A DNA stretch of 6,319 nt from Rhodospirillaceae bacterium (GCA_002711555.1 PARQ01000010.1:1-6319); one strand, 5' to 3'; shown: positions 1-5,861, counted from the first letter of the stretch. Notes: generated by a model from the letters alone, not told the origin. Numbers and translations: made by a program.

Positions 1-70
1 GATAAAAAGTCAAAACATCTATGATGGTCGTCAGAGTAAAAGCTGCTACTGTCGAGAGGTCCCATTGGGG

Positions 71-520
71 CTAGAGCTTAGTGGCTTCTTGAACAATCAT
101 TTCCATCCGGTCTAGAAATTTTGACCGATCCGCCTTGCCAAAAGGGCGGGGGCCACCAGTCATTTCGCCAGTTTCACGTATCCCTTCCTTAATTGCTCGC
201 GTGGCAAGTGCTGTACCGATATTGTCGTCCGTAAAAATATTGCCGTTAGGTCTTATTGCGAAGGCACCCTGTTTGAGGCATCGCGCGGCGAGGGGAATAT
301 CATTGGTTACGCATATGTCTCGTTTACCGATGTGGTCAGCGATCCAATCATCGGCGGCATCTGCGCCTTGTGTGACTACAACAAGTTGTACAAGAGGATT
401 CAGAGACGGGCGTATTCCGCCATCGCACACCAGACAAGTTTCAAGCTGATGCCGTGTTGTAACCCGTTCGACCTCGTCCTTCACAGGACAGGCATCAGCA
501 TCAACATACACTTTAACCAT
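71..520 (-). CDS. yaiI: YaiI/YqxD family (DUF188, UPF0178) protein
   Basis: This 149-residue protein has the full length and the conserved blocks of the YaiI/YqxD (DUF188) family, a PIN-like fold group whose biochemical role is not established. The visible signatures are the N-terminal YVDADACPVK (residues 5-14), GADAADDWI (52-60), the TNDIPLAA block (72-79), the PNG..FT..NIG stretch (91-102) and TGGPRPFGKADRSKFLD near the C-terminus (121-137). The clustered acidic residues D7, D9, D54, D57, D58 and D74 resemble a metal-binding nuclease-like site, but activity is inferred only. The protein is predicted cytoplasmic, with no signal peptide. The ATG start places the DADACP motif at its usual distance from the N-terminus. 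No strong Shine-Dalgarno is seen; a GGA lies about 15 bases upstream. It reads in the same direction as the secreted-protein gene to its right, but 137 bases separate them, so a separate promoter is plausible. Confidence 0.94.
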   Translation of the reverse strand: MVKVYVDADACPVKDEVERVTTRHQLETCLVCDGGIRPSLNPLVQLVVVTQGADAADDWIADHIGKRDICVTNDIPLAARCLKQGAFAIRPNGNIFTDDNIGTALATRAIKEGIRETGEMTGGPRPFGKADRSKFLDRMEMIVQEATKL

Positions 521-584
521 TATAAAAATAAAATTTCCACGAAACCAAACCCCCCTTATAGTCTGAATGAGGGTTCGAGGGATG

Positions 585-608
585 ATTAGACTTATCTATA
601 AGTCCAAT
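585..608. promoter_or_regulatory. Imperfect palindrome upstream of the yaiI-family gene
   Basis: The arms are ATTAGACTTAT (585-595) and ATAAGTCCAAT (598-608), separated by CT. They are complementary at 10 of 11 positions, with a perfect core GACTTAT/ATAAGTC. The two-base centre fits a dimeric protein-binding site better than an RNA hairpin, and no T-run follows on either strand. It lies 65-88 bases upstream of the yaiI-family start and about 50 bases downstream of the neighbouring leftward gene. A role as an operator is inferred from symmetry and position only. Confidence 0.3.
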
Positions 609-657
609 AACTAAAGACAGCTGTGTTTTAAGGAAATAATAAGGATGTCTGAATATT

Positions 658-1515
658 TTAACGCCATCCTTGCCAATCCAACCCAGGCGCATCGTTGCAG
701 TATCCCCATTTCCCAAAAAATGCCTTTGATCCATTTGTTTGGAACCAAACTTTCCCATGATAAAAACTTCCATTAACGCTATTCTGACAACGCTGACCGC
801 TCTTGTCTTGGACCCATTGCCCCTCAAACCGCGTTCCATTATTTTTGTAGGCTCCTATGAAACGGCCGTTACTCCAATCATAGCTACCAACCCGGCCATC
901 GGTTCCTGGGATGTTGTGTAATACTAGATTTGTCGTACTCTTACTTCCATTAGGGTTTGTCCATTCGGATTGCCATGTTTTTGATATGTAACGGGCATTG
1001 TTATTAGATGTTTTTTCGCGGGGCGCGGTTCTCTGCGGTATAAATTCGCCAGAAAATTTCAAAGGCGCGGGATTAGAAGGCGGATTCGAAACCGTTTTCC
1101 GGCTCAGTATGCGAGTACCTTTGATGCTACATTTAGCAAATAATTTTCCATCCTTTTGCAGTTGGTACTTCATTTCATAAAATTCAAATCGATTTAACCG
1201 ATTCATATCGTTGTATCGGTTGTATTTTAGATACTTCAATGTTCCATTTTTGAAAAATGTAACCCTCGAATTTCCTCGAATCTCTATATAGCGCCCGTCT
1301 GGGCGTCTGTCGCTGAAATTGAAATTTCGCATCCCTAAGACTATCTTGCGCGATTTATCGATTTTATACTCAGCATTCCAAGTAAGTTGGTAGGTCCCCA
1401 CACGGGTGCTAGCCTGCTGGCACGAAAGCGTTGTTGAAATTATGTCAGCATTAGCAGGGCCGACAGTGAACACACCTATTAGGGCAACATAAAGAAGCTT
1501 AAAATTTAGTTTCAT
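658..1515 (-). CDS. Secreted protein of unknown function, two-part layout
   Basis: I do not recognise a named family. The frame extends to a TTG at 1542, but the tandem ATG-ATG at 1518/1515 gives a clean signal peptide (MKLNFKLLYV, then a hydrophobic stretch ending ANA|D after residue 23), and a GGA lies 7 bases before the ATG at 1515. The product is 285 residues. The N-terminal half (about 24-140) is a charged, probably beta-rich region with C32 and a second cysteine near residue 129. A proline/asparagine-rich linker follows (about 143-180). The C-terminal part (about 181-285) has spaced Gly/Trp/Tyr motifs: W.SEW, VGSYDWSNGRFIGAY, G.RFEGQWVQ, GKVWF, FFGKWG and a terminal DWQGWR. This pattern resembles secreted beta-sheet domains with GxYxxxxGxxxGxxxxxxxxGxW repeats ending in WxGxR. 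It is predicted to be periplasmic or exported. It is divergent from the gene at 1719, with about 200 bases between the starts. Confidence 0.8.
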   Translation of the reverse strand: MKLNFKLLYVALIGVFTVGPANADIISTTLSCQQASTRVGTYQLTWNAEYKIDKSRKIVLGMRNFNFSDRRPDGRYIEIRGNSRVTFFKNGTLKYLKYNRYNDMNRLNRFEFYEMKYQLQKDGKLFAKCSIKGTRILSRKTVSNPPSNPAPLKFSGEFIPQRTAPREKTSNNNARYISKTWQSEWTNPNGSKSTTNLVLHNIPGTDGRVGSYDWSNGRFIGAYKNNGTRFEGQWVQDKSGQRCQNSVNGSFYHGKVWFQTNGSKAFFGKWGYCNDAPGLDWQGWR

Positions 1516-1718
1516 CATACGATCCAAAAACTGCAAAAACAATCACGACTTAAATAATGAGTATGTTCAATCTATACAAATGTTTTGGGTCACGCATCCT
1601 AGATTTATCCTTTTTCAATAGGAGGCTTTTGAAACACATTGCGATGGATGTAGGTATTGGTAAAACATTGCTACTGGGGTGCTTTGGTTTTTTCAGGTTT
1701 GTGTCTAGAATGTAGTTC

Positions 1719-2180
1719 ATGCAAAAAATCACACCCACACTCATCCTTACCTTCACCCTTTCAATAACAAGTATATGTGCATCCGCTTCATCTGCAAAAT
1801 GGACGAGGATTTTTGAAAACTCTAAGGGAACGGCATATGTGGATTTTGAAAAAATTAGGGAAAAGGATGGATACGTTTATTTCTGGTCTTTGGTCGATTA
1901 TCTTAGGCCAACGGGACAAGGAATTTTGTCCTCAAAAGCATATATGAAAGGTGATTGTAAACTATTCCGAGTACAGAATTTAAGGTATGTACACTACACA
2001 AAGCCAATGGGCCGTGATAAAGGGCGGAGTAACAGGCCTGTAAGCCCGAAGTGGAGGTATCCACCCCCAGTGTCCTTGATGGAGATAGCTTTAAAATCAA
2101 TTTGTAAACACATTTCCTCTTCTTTGCAGTCTAAATCAAAGAGGAATAAGCACAGTCGGAACCAAAACTTAGAATACTAA
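1719..2180 (+). CDS. Exported surface-adhesin protein E-like protein
   Basis: This is a 153-residue exported protein. Residues 1-26 form a signal peptide (MQK, hydrophobic core, then ASASSA|K). The rest matches the pattern of the small surface-adhesin protein E-like domain widespread in Proteobacteria: KWTRIF at 27-32, AYVDFEKI at 39-46, a WSLVDY core at 56-61, SSKAYMKGDC at 71-80, and the closing WRYPPPVSLMEIALKSIC at 112-129. C80 and C129 are the two cysteines expected to form the domain's disulfide. In Haemophilus protein E this fold binds host proteins, but most environmental relatives have no known ligand, so no adhesin role is claimed here. A basic tail of about 24 residues follows C129 (SKSKRNKHSRN region), where many relatives end near the cysteine. 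The start is chosen for the signal peptide; no good Shine-Dalgarno is visible. Confidence 0.75.
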   Translation: MQKITPTLILTFTLSITSICASASSAKWTRIFENSKGTAYVDFEKIREKDGYVYFWSLVDYLRPTGQGILSSKAYMKGDCKLFRVQNLRYVHYTKPMGRDKGRSNRPVSPKWRYPPPVSLMEIALKSICKHISSSLQSKSKRNKHSRNQNLEY

Positions 2181-2194
2181 GCTTTGAGTTTAAA

Positions 2195-2236
2195 AAGATG
2201 ACATCTTGACCTTATATCTGAATATCTGATTTTACT
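2195..2236 (+). promoter_or_regulatory. Candidate promoter/operator of the dioxygenase gene
   Basis: A 13-base palindrome, AAGATG-A-CATCTT (2195-2207), overlaps a -35-like TTGACC (2206-2211). It is followed by a perfect tandem direct repeat of ATATCTGA (2214-2221 and 2222-2229) and a weak -10-like TTTTAC/TTTACT at 2230-2236 (18-19 base spacing). The site lies 40-80 bases upstream of the dioxygenase start. The palindrome straddling the -35 suggests a repressor site. The -10 is poor, so the promoter call is tentative. Confidence 0.3.
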
Positions 2237-2259
2237 CGCTGCAAGAAACGGGAAAGCAT

Positions 2260-2269
2260 GAAAGGAGGT
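2260..2269 (+). promoter_or_regulatory. Near-perfect Shine-Dalgarno fixing a TTG start
   Basis: GAAAGGAGGT matches the complement of the usual bacterial 16S 3' end over ten bases. Its GGAGG core ends 7 bases before the TTG at 2276, the ideal distance. This decides the dioxygenase start at TTG, since no in-frame ATG lies between the upstream TAA (2273-2275) and the conserved N-terminal motif. A five-codon in-frame mini-ORF (ATG at 2258, TAA at 2273) overlaps the Shine-Dalgarno. Confidence 0.8.
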
Positions 2270-2275
2270 ATGTAA

Positions 2276-3154
2276 TTGGATATAAGAATACAAAAATTAT
2301 CTCAATACATTGGCGCTGAAGTAAGTGGTATAGATTTTTCAAAGCCTGTGGATAGAGAGGTGAAAAACATCCTCAATAACGCCTTAGCCAAAAATGTAGC
2401 TCTAGTTATAAAAAATCAAAATTTCGACGCAGATATGTTTGTGAATGCGGCTTCTGTCTTTGGAAAACCTACTCGACAAAATTTCACTAAGTTTGCCTGT
2501 AAAGAACAACCATTGGTTTCTTACGTCTCAAATACGTTTAAAAGTGCTGAGGGCAAAAGAGTGTATCACTCTACCTATTGGCATAGCGATCATGTTAACC
2601 GCCAAGAACCACCGAAGTATACTGCGCTTTATGCACTTGAAATGCCGGTAAGCGGAGGAGGTGATACGGGTGTCTTCAATACTTCTGCAGCCTTTGAGTC
2701 ATTACCAGCCGAGTGGCAAAAAAAATTAAAGTCACTGAGAGGTATCCACGGGTTTAAAGGCTCATCAACAACAGCCGTATCTCACAAGTTGGGGGTATCT
2801 CGAAAACTGATAGAAGACTTACCTGTCACCCACGACTTGGTCAGGCGGCATCCCGATACCGGGAAACTGGCAATATATTTACACCAAGGTAAGCTAAAAA
2901 ACTTTATGGGAATGCAAGGAAAAGAGAGCCAAGAATTAATATCAAAAGTTTTTGATCTTACGCTAAAGCCGGAGTTTATTTATCGCCATCAGTGGCGGTT
3001 GGGTGACATGTTAATTTGGGATAACAGGCAGAGCATGCACCAATCCTACAGAGACTACAAATTGAGTGAGACGCGAACTTTATTCCGCATTATCGGTGGG
3101 GCAGAGAAGCCCTTATCGCGACTAGAAGAAGCGAATAATGCTATGAGTGCCTGA
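2276..3154 (+). CDS. TauD/TfdA-family 2-oxoglutarate/Fe(II)-dependent dioxygenase
   Basis: This 292-residue cytoplasmic enzyme is typical in length for TauD/TfdA dioxygenases, which couple 2-oxoglutarate decarboxylation to hydroxylation of a small substrate. The N-terminal IGAEVSGIDFSKPV (12-25) is the family's opening motif. The iron facial triad is H103 and D105 in WHSDH (102-106) plus the distal H255 in DNRQSMHQS (249-257). R267 and R271 in TRTLFR have the spacing of the 2-oxoglutarate-binding and substrate-side arginines of TauD (R266/R270). GGGDTGVFNTSAAFESLP (127-144) fits the conserved GGDT segment. All catalytic residues are present, so it should be active. The substrate cannot be read from the sequence; taurine, other sulfonates, halogenated or phenoxy acids and natural-product intermediates are all known in the family, and no sulfonate transporter is nearby. 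It may be co-transcribed with the phosphatase 122 bases downstream. Confidence 0.93.
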   Translation: MDIRIQKLSQYIGAEVSGIDFSKPVDREVKNILNNALAKNVALVIKNQNFDADMFVNAASVFGKPTRQNFTKFACKEQPLVSYVSNTFKSAEGKRVYHSTYWHSDHVNRQEPPKYTALYALEMPVSGGGDTGVFNTSAAFESLPAEWQKKLKSLRGIHGFKGSSTTAVSHKLGVSRKLIEDLPVTHDLVRRHPDTGKLAIYLHQGKLKNFMGMQGKESQELISKVFDLTLKPEFIYRHQWRLGDMLIWDNRQSMHQSYRDYKLSETRTLFRIIGGAEKPLSRLEEANNAMSA

Positions 3155-3276
3155 GTAATGAACAGTTCCAACCATACTTAACCAACCTTTTCAACGTGAG
3201 TAAATCTCAAAACGGCTCACGGAAGCAAGCTCTACTGGAAAATTTCACAGACCTTAATCAAAAAGTTATTGAATTG

Positions 3277-3852
3277 ATGCGTACAAAGAAACCATCCGTA
3301 ATATTTTTCCTTTCCGCATGTTTCCTGTTTGCCTGTAATAATATTGGATATGCGGATACACTTTGGAGCAAACTAAAGTCTGGCGATCACTTCGTTTTAA
3401 TTCGGCACGCTCTTGCACCAGGTTATAGTGATCCTGGTAACTTTGACGTGGAAGATTGTAAAACACAGCGTAACCTAAGTGACGAGGGTCGCCAGCAGGC
3501 GGAGAATATCGGACGCCTTTTTCGTTCAAATGAAATAGATACTGCGATACTACATTCTAGTCAGTGGTGTAGATGCTTAGAAACTTCAAGATTGTTAAAT
3601 CTTGGGAAGGTAGCGGAATTGCCTGCTCTCAACTCATTTTTTGAAAACCCGGATAGGGAGCTATCCCAGACCGAAGCGTTACTAAAGTGGTTGAGAAGTG
3701 CGCCGCTTAAGAAACCAACAGTTTTGGTAAGCCATCAGGTAAACATAGCGGCTTTGACGGAGGTTTCTCCTGAGTCAGGAGAAATTATTTTCGTGAACAG
3801 ATTAGTTGACGGATCACTTTCTGTGATTGGCAGTATTCAAACACTAGAATAG
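3277..3852 (+). CDS. Exported histidine phosphatase (phosphoglycerate mutase-like) family protein
   Basis: This is a branch-1 histidine phosphatase-like protein of 191 residues, counted from the ATG at 3277. The frame continues upstream to a GTG at 3196, but the added 27 residues would bury a good signal peptide (MRTKK, hydrophobic 7-20, then GYA|D at 24-27), so the ATG is preferred. The catalytic motif is LIRHA with R43 and phospho-acceptor H44. SSQWCRCLETSRLL supplies R99 and E102, matching the usual SxxxRxxxT region. VLVSHQVNI carries the second histidine H153. Most secreted members of this type are uncharacterised phosphatases acting on unknown periplasmic phosphoesters. LFAC at 17-20 is a poor lipobox (Phe at -2), so a lipoprotein is possible but less likely. 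No clear Shine-Dalgarno precedes either start. The gene converges on the channel gene, with only 42 bases between the stops. Confidence 0.87.
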   Translation: MRTKKPSVIFFLSACFLFACNNIGYADTLWSKLKSGDHFVLIRHALAPGYSDPGNFDVEDCKTQRNLSDEGRQQAENIGRLFRSNEIDTAILHSSQWCRCLETSRLLNLGKVAELPALNSFFENPDRELSQTEALLKWLRSAPLKKPTVLVSHQVNIAALTEVSPESGEIIFVNRLVDGSLSVIGSIQTLE

Positions 3853-3894
3853 CCTCAGACATGAAAAATCTTATTACCATTGGGACTATTTTTT

Positions 3895-5040
3895 TTATTT
3901 ACGAATATCCCGCATGGGTATCGGTACGTTCACGCATGCGGCACTATTGTCTTGGCAATGGTAAGTCGTGGAAATCGTCCGAGCGTAAAATGTGGAATAA
4001 ATAGCCCAATATAGCAATACAACTAAAAATACCGGCTGGCTAAACTTATAAATGGTCTCAACACTTGATGCGCAGCCATTCGGATTTTCTACGTATAACT
4101 TTTGAATTATAATACTCATCATCAGATTTAAGCCAACCACCAGCGTCGCTATTAAAAATAATTCATCAACAAATTTTAAGTAATGAGTGACCGGTATTTG
4201 ACCTGCTAACGAAAACTTTACGGCTAAGATCGTTAGAAAAAGAGTTATTTGGCCACCTACTCGCCAGTCGGCATTGGGACTGAATTTGAGGGTGAGAAAA
4301 TAATTTAAGAACGTAGAAAATACTAAGACTGCGGCAATTGGTAGAAGCATTTTTTGCGCGGGGTCCATATAATCGTGCTGCAAAATAAAATGAAATTTGT
4401 TGTGGGAGAAAATCGCGGTATGACTGCTTAATCGATGGTCGATCGACTCAATCACATATTTATTTTTAAGCAACCAAGGTCCTTTAATCACTTCTTCTTT
4501 TTCTTGCCCGTGTCCAATTTGAAAGGAAATTGGCTTCAATACCATTTCATGAAGTTCATGTGTGAATGCACTAATATCCAGGGTCAGATCAAGATCGCCG
4601 AATGGATATTCATGTATGTCTGCCTCAAGGGCGATTTTAGCAATAAATTTTTCAAAAACCTCAACCGTACCATCATCGAATATCTTGAGTGTCCTGAAAT
4701 CAGTAATTCTAGGAGCTGTTTCATTCGATATTATGAATTCCGGATGCCATGTATCAAAGAGAATTTTGTCTAATTTGAGGCCGGTAAAAGTAGTTTCCTG
4801 ATATTGTTTTTTTAGCCGTTCGACCAGTGCCGGATCTTTCCAATCTAAAATTATTTCAGCCTCTACTTGATACGTGCTGTTGGTTAAATCAACATCATAT
4901 ATTCGATCTATTAGAAGCATTACTTCAATCGGTCGCGCATTGCTTGTTCCGCCGTTAAGTTTGTTTTGGTGGGTCGGACTGGCAAATGCCGATGCGCAAA
5001 AAATAAAAAGTCCACCTAAATATAAAAATAATTTCTTCAT
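3895..5040 (-). CDS. Bacterial pentameric ligand-gated ion channel (Cys-loop receptor family)
   Basis: This 381-residue protein has the whole architecture of a prokaryotic pentameric ligand-gated channel, as in GLIC and ELIC. Residues 1-20 are a signal peptide (MKKLFLYL...ASAFA|S). The extracellular domain (about 35-225) shows VMLLIDRIYDVDLTNSTYQV, DWKDP (66-70), WHPEFIISN (98-106, the WxPD/E...N motif) and YPFGDLDLTL (145-154) where relatives have FPFD/YPFD. Both Cys-loop cysteine positions are non-cysteine, normal for bacteria. The membrane domain has TM1 about 231-252 (MLLP start), TM2 260-280, the IPVTHYLKFVD M2-M3 linker (282-292) with P283 at 23', TM3 about 292-312, a short loop of about 22 residues, TM4 about 336-353, then a 28-residue tail with C362 and C368. 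In-frame TTG at 5073 would add 11 residues before the signal peptide and is rejected. D258 at -2' suggests cation selectivity. The ligand is unknown; relatives respond to protons or small amines. Confidence 0.9.
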   Translation of the reverse strand: MKKLFLYLGGLFIFCASAFASPTHQNKLNGGTSNARPIEVMLLIDRIYDVDLTNSTYQVEAEIILDWKDPALVERLKKQYQETTFTGLKLDKILFDTWHPEFIISNETAPRITDFRTLKIFDDGTVEVFEKFIAKIALEADIHEYPFGDLDLTLDISAFTHELHEMVLKPISFQIGHGQEKEEVIKGPWLLKNKYVIESIDHRLSSHTAIFSHNKFHFILQHDYMDPAQKMLLPIAAVLVFSTFLNYFLTLKFSPNADWRVGGQITLFLTILAVKFSLAGQIPVTHYLKFVDELFLIATLVVGLNLMMSIIIQKLYVENPNGCASSVETIYKFSQPVFLVVLLYWAIYSTFYARTISTTYHCQDNSAACVNVPIPMRDIRK

Positions 5041-5089
5041 GAAATTTGGTCCCAGTAGATCTTCCGAAAACAAAATAGGCTATCTAAAG

Positions 5090-5115
5090 GTCGTTTGACG
5101 AAACAAGTCGACGAC
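5090..5115 (-). promoter_or_regulatory. Hairpin in the leader of the channel gene
   Basis: GTCGT (5090-5094) pairs with ACGAC (5111-5115), and GAC (5097-5099) with GTC (5107-5109), across a small internal loop and a seven-base loop. It lies 50-75 bases upstream of the channel ATG. A second AT-only-closing stem follows further upstream (TTTTCAA 5121-5127 with TTGAAAA 5135-5141). If transcription starts beyond it, the hairpin would be in the 5' leader. Whether it regulates anything is unknown. Confidence 0.25.
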
Positions 5116-5523
5116 AGCCCTTTTCAAGCAAAATTTGAAAAATTGCATTTGGGTATTTGTATTCGGGCAGCCTTTTTGCGAATTAGTTCGTTTGTATCGA
5201 GCATTGTGTTTTACTGCTTACATTGGTAATCAATGAAAGACAAAAGACAAATTTTGTAAAGATAAAGAATTCACCCGTCCACGATAGTTAAGAAACATCG
5301 TAAGAACATCAAAACACCTACCCAAGTTGTTAGCGCTTTCGATTACTGTCTGATTTGGAATAGTGGTCAGCACTGAAGGTAAAGGGTCCGCAAAGGAGCT
5401 CAGTCTTCTTATGGCAAAAATATCCACATATTCCGATTGCAGGTAAATGTGCAAAGCTCAACGACCTTAATGAAAGTAAGGAGGTTTTCAGGAACGGTAT
5501 TTCCTTTAGAAAAATAACAATAC

Positions 5524-5638
5524 GGCTACACATTGTGAAACAGGGCGACTTTAGCGAAGGGGTTACAGAGCCCGAGAGAACACCGGCACTGCTTAGAGGT
5601 GGCATGCGTGACGGCGTTCATAATATTGTGCAGTAGCC
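5524..5638. other. GC-rich block with nested complementary arms, possible structured RNA
   Basis: Outer arms GGCTACACA (5524-5532) and TGT...GTAGCC (5627-5629 and 5633-5638) are complementary with a three-base bulge. Inside them lie GGGC/GCCC (5543-5546 and 5570-5573) and a longer stem, CCG-g-CAC-t-GC (5583-5592) with GC-GTG-a-CGG (5606-5614). The order gives a closed, two-armed fold and coincides with a local rise in GC within an AT-rich intergenic region, a known hallmark of structured RNAs in AT-rich genomes. I match it to no named RNA family, and the strand is undetermined. Chance pairing or a gene remnant is also possible. Confidence 0.25.
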
Positions 5639-5678
5639 TAATAAAACGATGGAATATAGTAATGGAAAAGAGCGTGGG

Positions 5679-5701
5679 GTGAGACAAAGAGGTTGTCTCG
5701 C
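5679..5701. other. Perfect-stem hairpin of unknown role
   Basis: GAGACAA (5681-5687) and TTGTCTC (5693-5699) pair perfectly around AGAGG, extended outward by a possible G-T wobble and a G-C pair. No T-run follows on either strand, so it is not a typical intrinsic terminator. It lies 40 bases to the right of the GC-rich block and could belong to the same transcript. Confidence 0.3.
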
Positions 5702-5861
5702 GAAGGAACATTAGATGATAGCTGCCTTAAAAGTTTTTTAGATGCTTAATCTCATATCGATTGTTTTTAGAGCAGGGTATCGAATTCCCCAACACATATC
5801 ATCAGGCATTTTCTTTGTATAAGTTGGCTAAAAAATGTCGAAGTTTTTAAACAGTGGAGGC

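Larger units (their letters stand above)
5041..5861. other. Long intergenic region without a recognisable gene
   Basis: About 820 bases (870 counting the terminator-like repeat) separate the channel and pseudoazurin genes, and no frame gives a protein I recognise. The candidates with ATG starts are short, low-complexity or antisense to one another. A rightward frame (5364-5636) stays open for 90 codons but has no plausible start codon near its beginning. The left part, 5041-5300, is AT-rich and should contain the channel gene's promoter and leader. The middle, 5521-5640, is clearly GC-richer (63 of 120 bases) than the adjoining 5401-5520 (43 of 120). The region contains hairpins listed separately. 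It could hold a decayed gene, an untranslated RNA, or both. No tRNA, integron site or insertion-sequence ends were seen. Confidence 0.6.

Noticed and set aside
1..70. Open frames at the left edge, including a short ATG-started leftward frame after the yaiI stop
   Set aside because: Only about 20 codons are visible, there is no Shine-Dalgarno, and two frames are open at once; a gene cannot be supported.
513..839. Leftward 108-codon frame overlapping the secreted-protein gene
   Set aside because: It lies in another frame of the 658-1515 gene on the same strand, lacks any motif, and the secreted protein has a convincing signal peptide and full-length frame.
3195..3221. Inverted repeat CGTGAG...CTCACG before the phosphatase start
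   Set aside because: Only six base pairs across a 15-base loop, with no repeat of the motif nearby; too weak to call regulatory.
3853..3896. Terminator between the convergent phosphatase and channel genes
   Set aside because: An eight-T run (3889-3896) is present but no stable stem precedes it on the + strand, and no T-run follows on the - strand.
5330..5605. Leftward 91-codon frame in the intergenic region
   Set aside because: Serine/leucine-rich composition with no recognisable motif, antisense to another open frame, and no Shine-Dalgarno; most likely chance.
5524..5638. Integron attC site suggested by GGCTAC...GTAGCC arms
   Set aside because: The RYYYAAC and GTTRRRY core sites are absent and there is no cassette-like gene or integrase.
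5770..5792. tRNA-like T-arm (GGGTATCGAATTCCC)
   Set aside because: Loop and stem sizes are wrong and no acceptor, D-arm or anticodon stem can be built around it.
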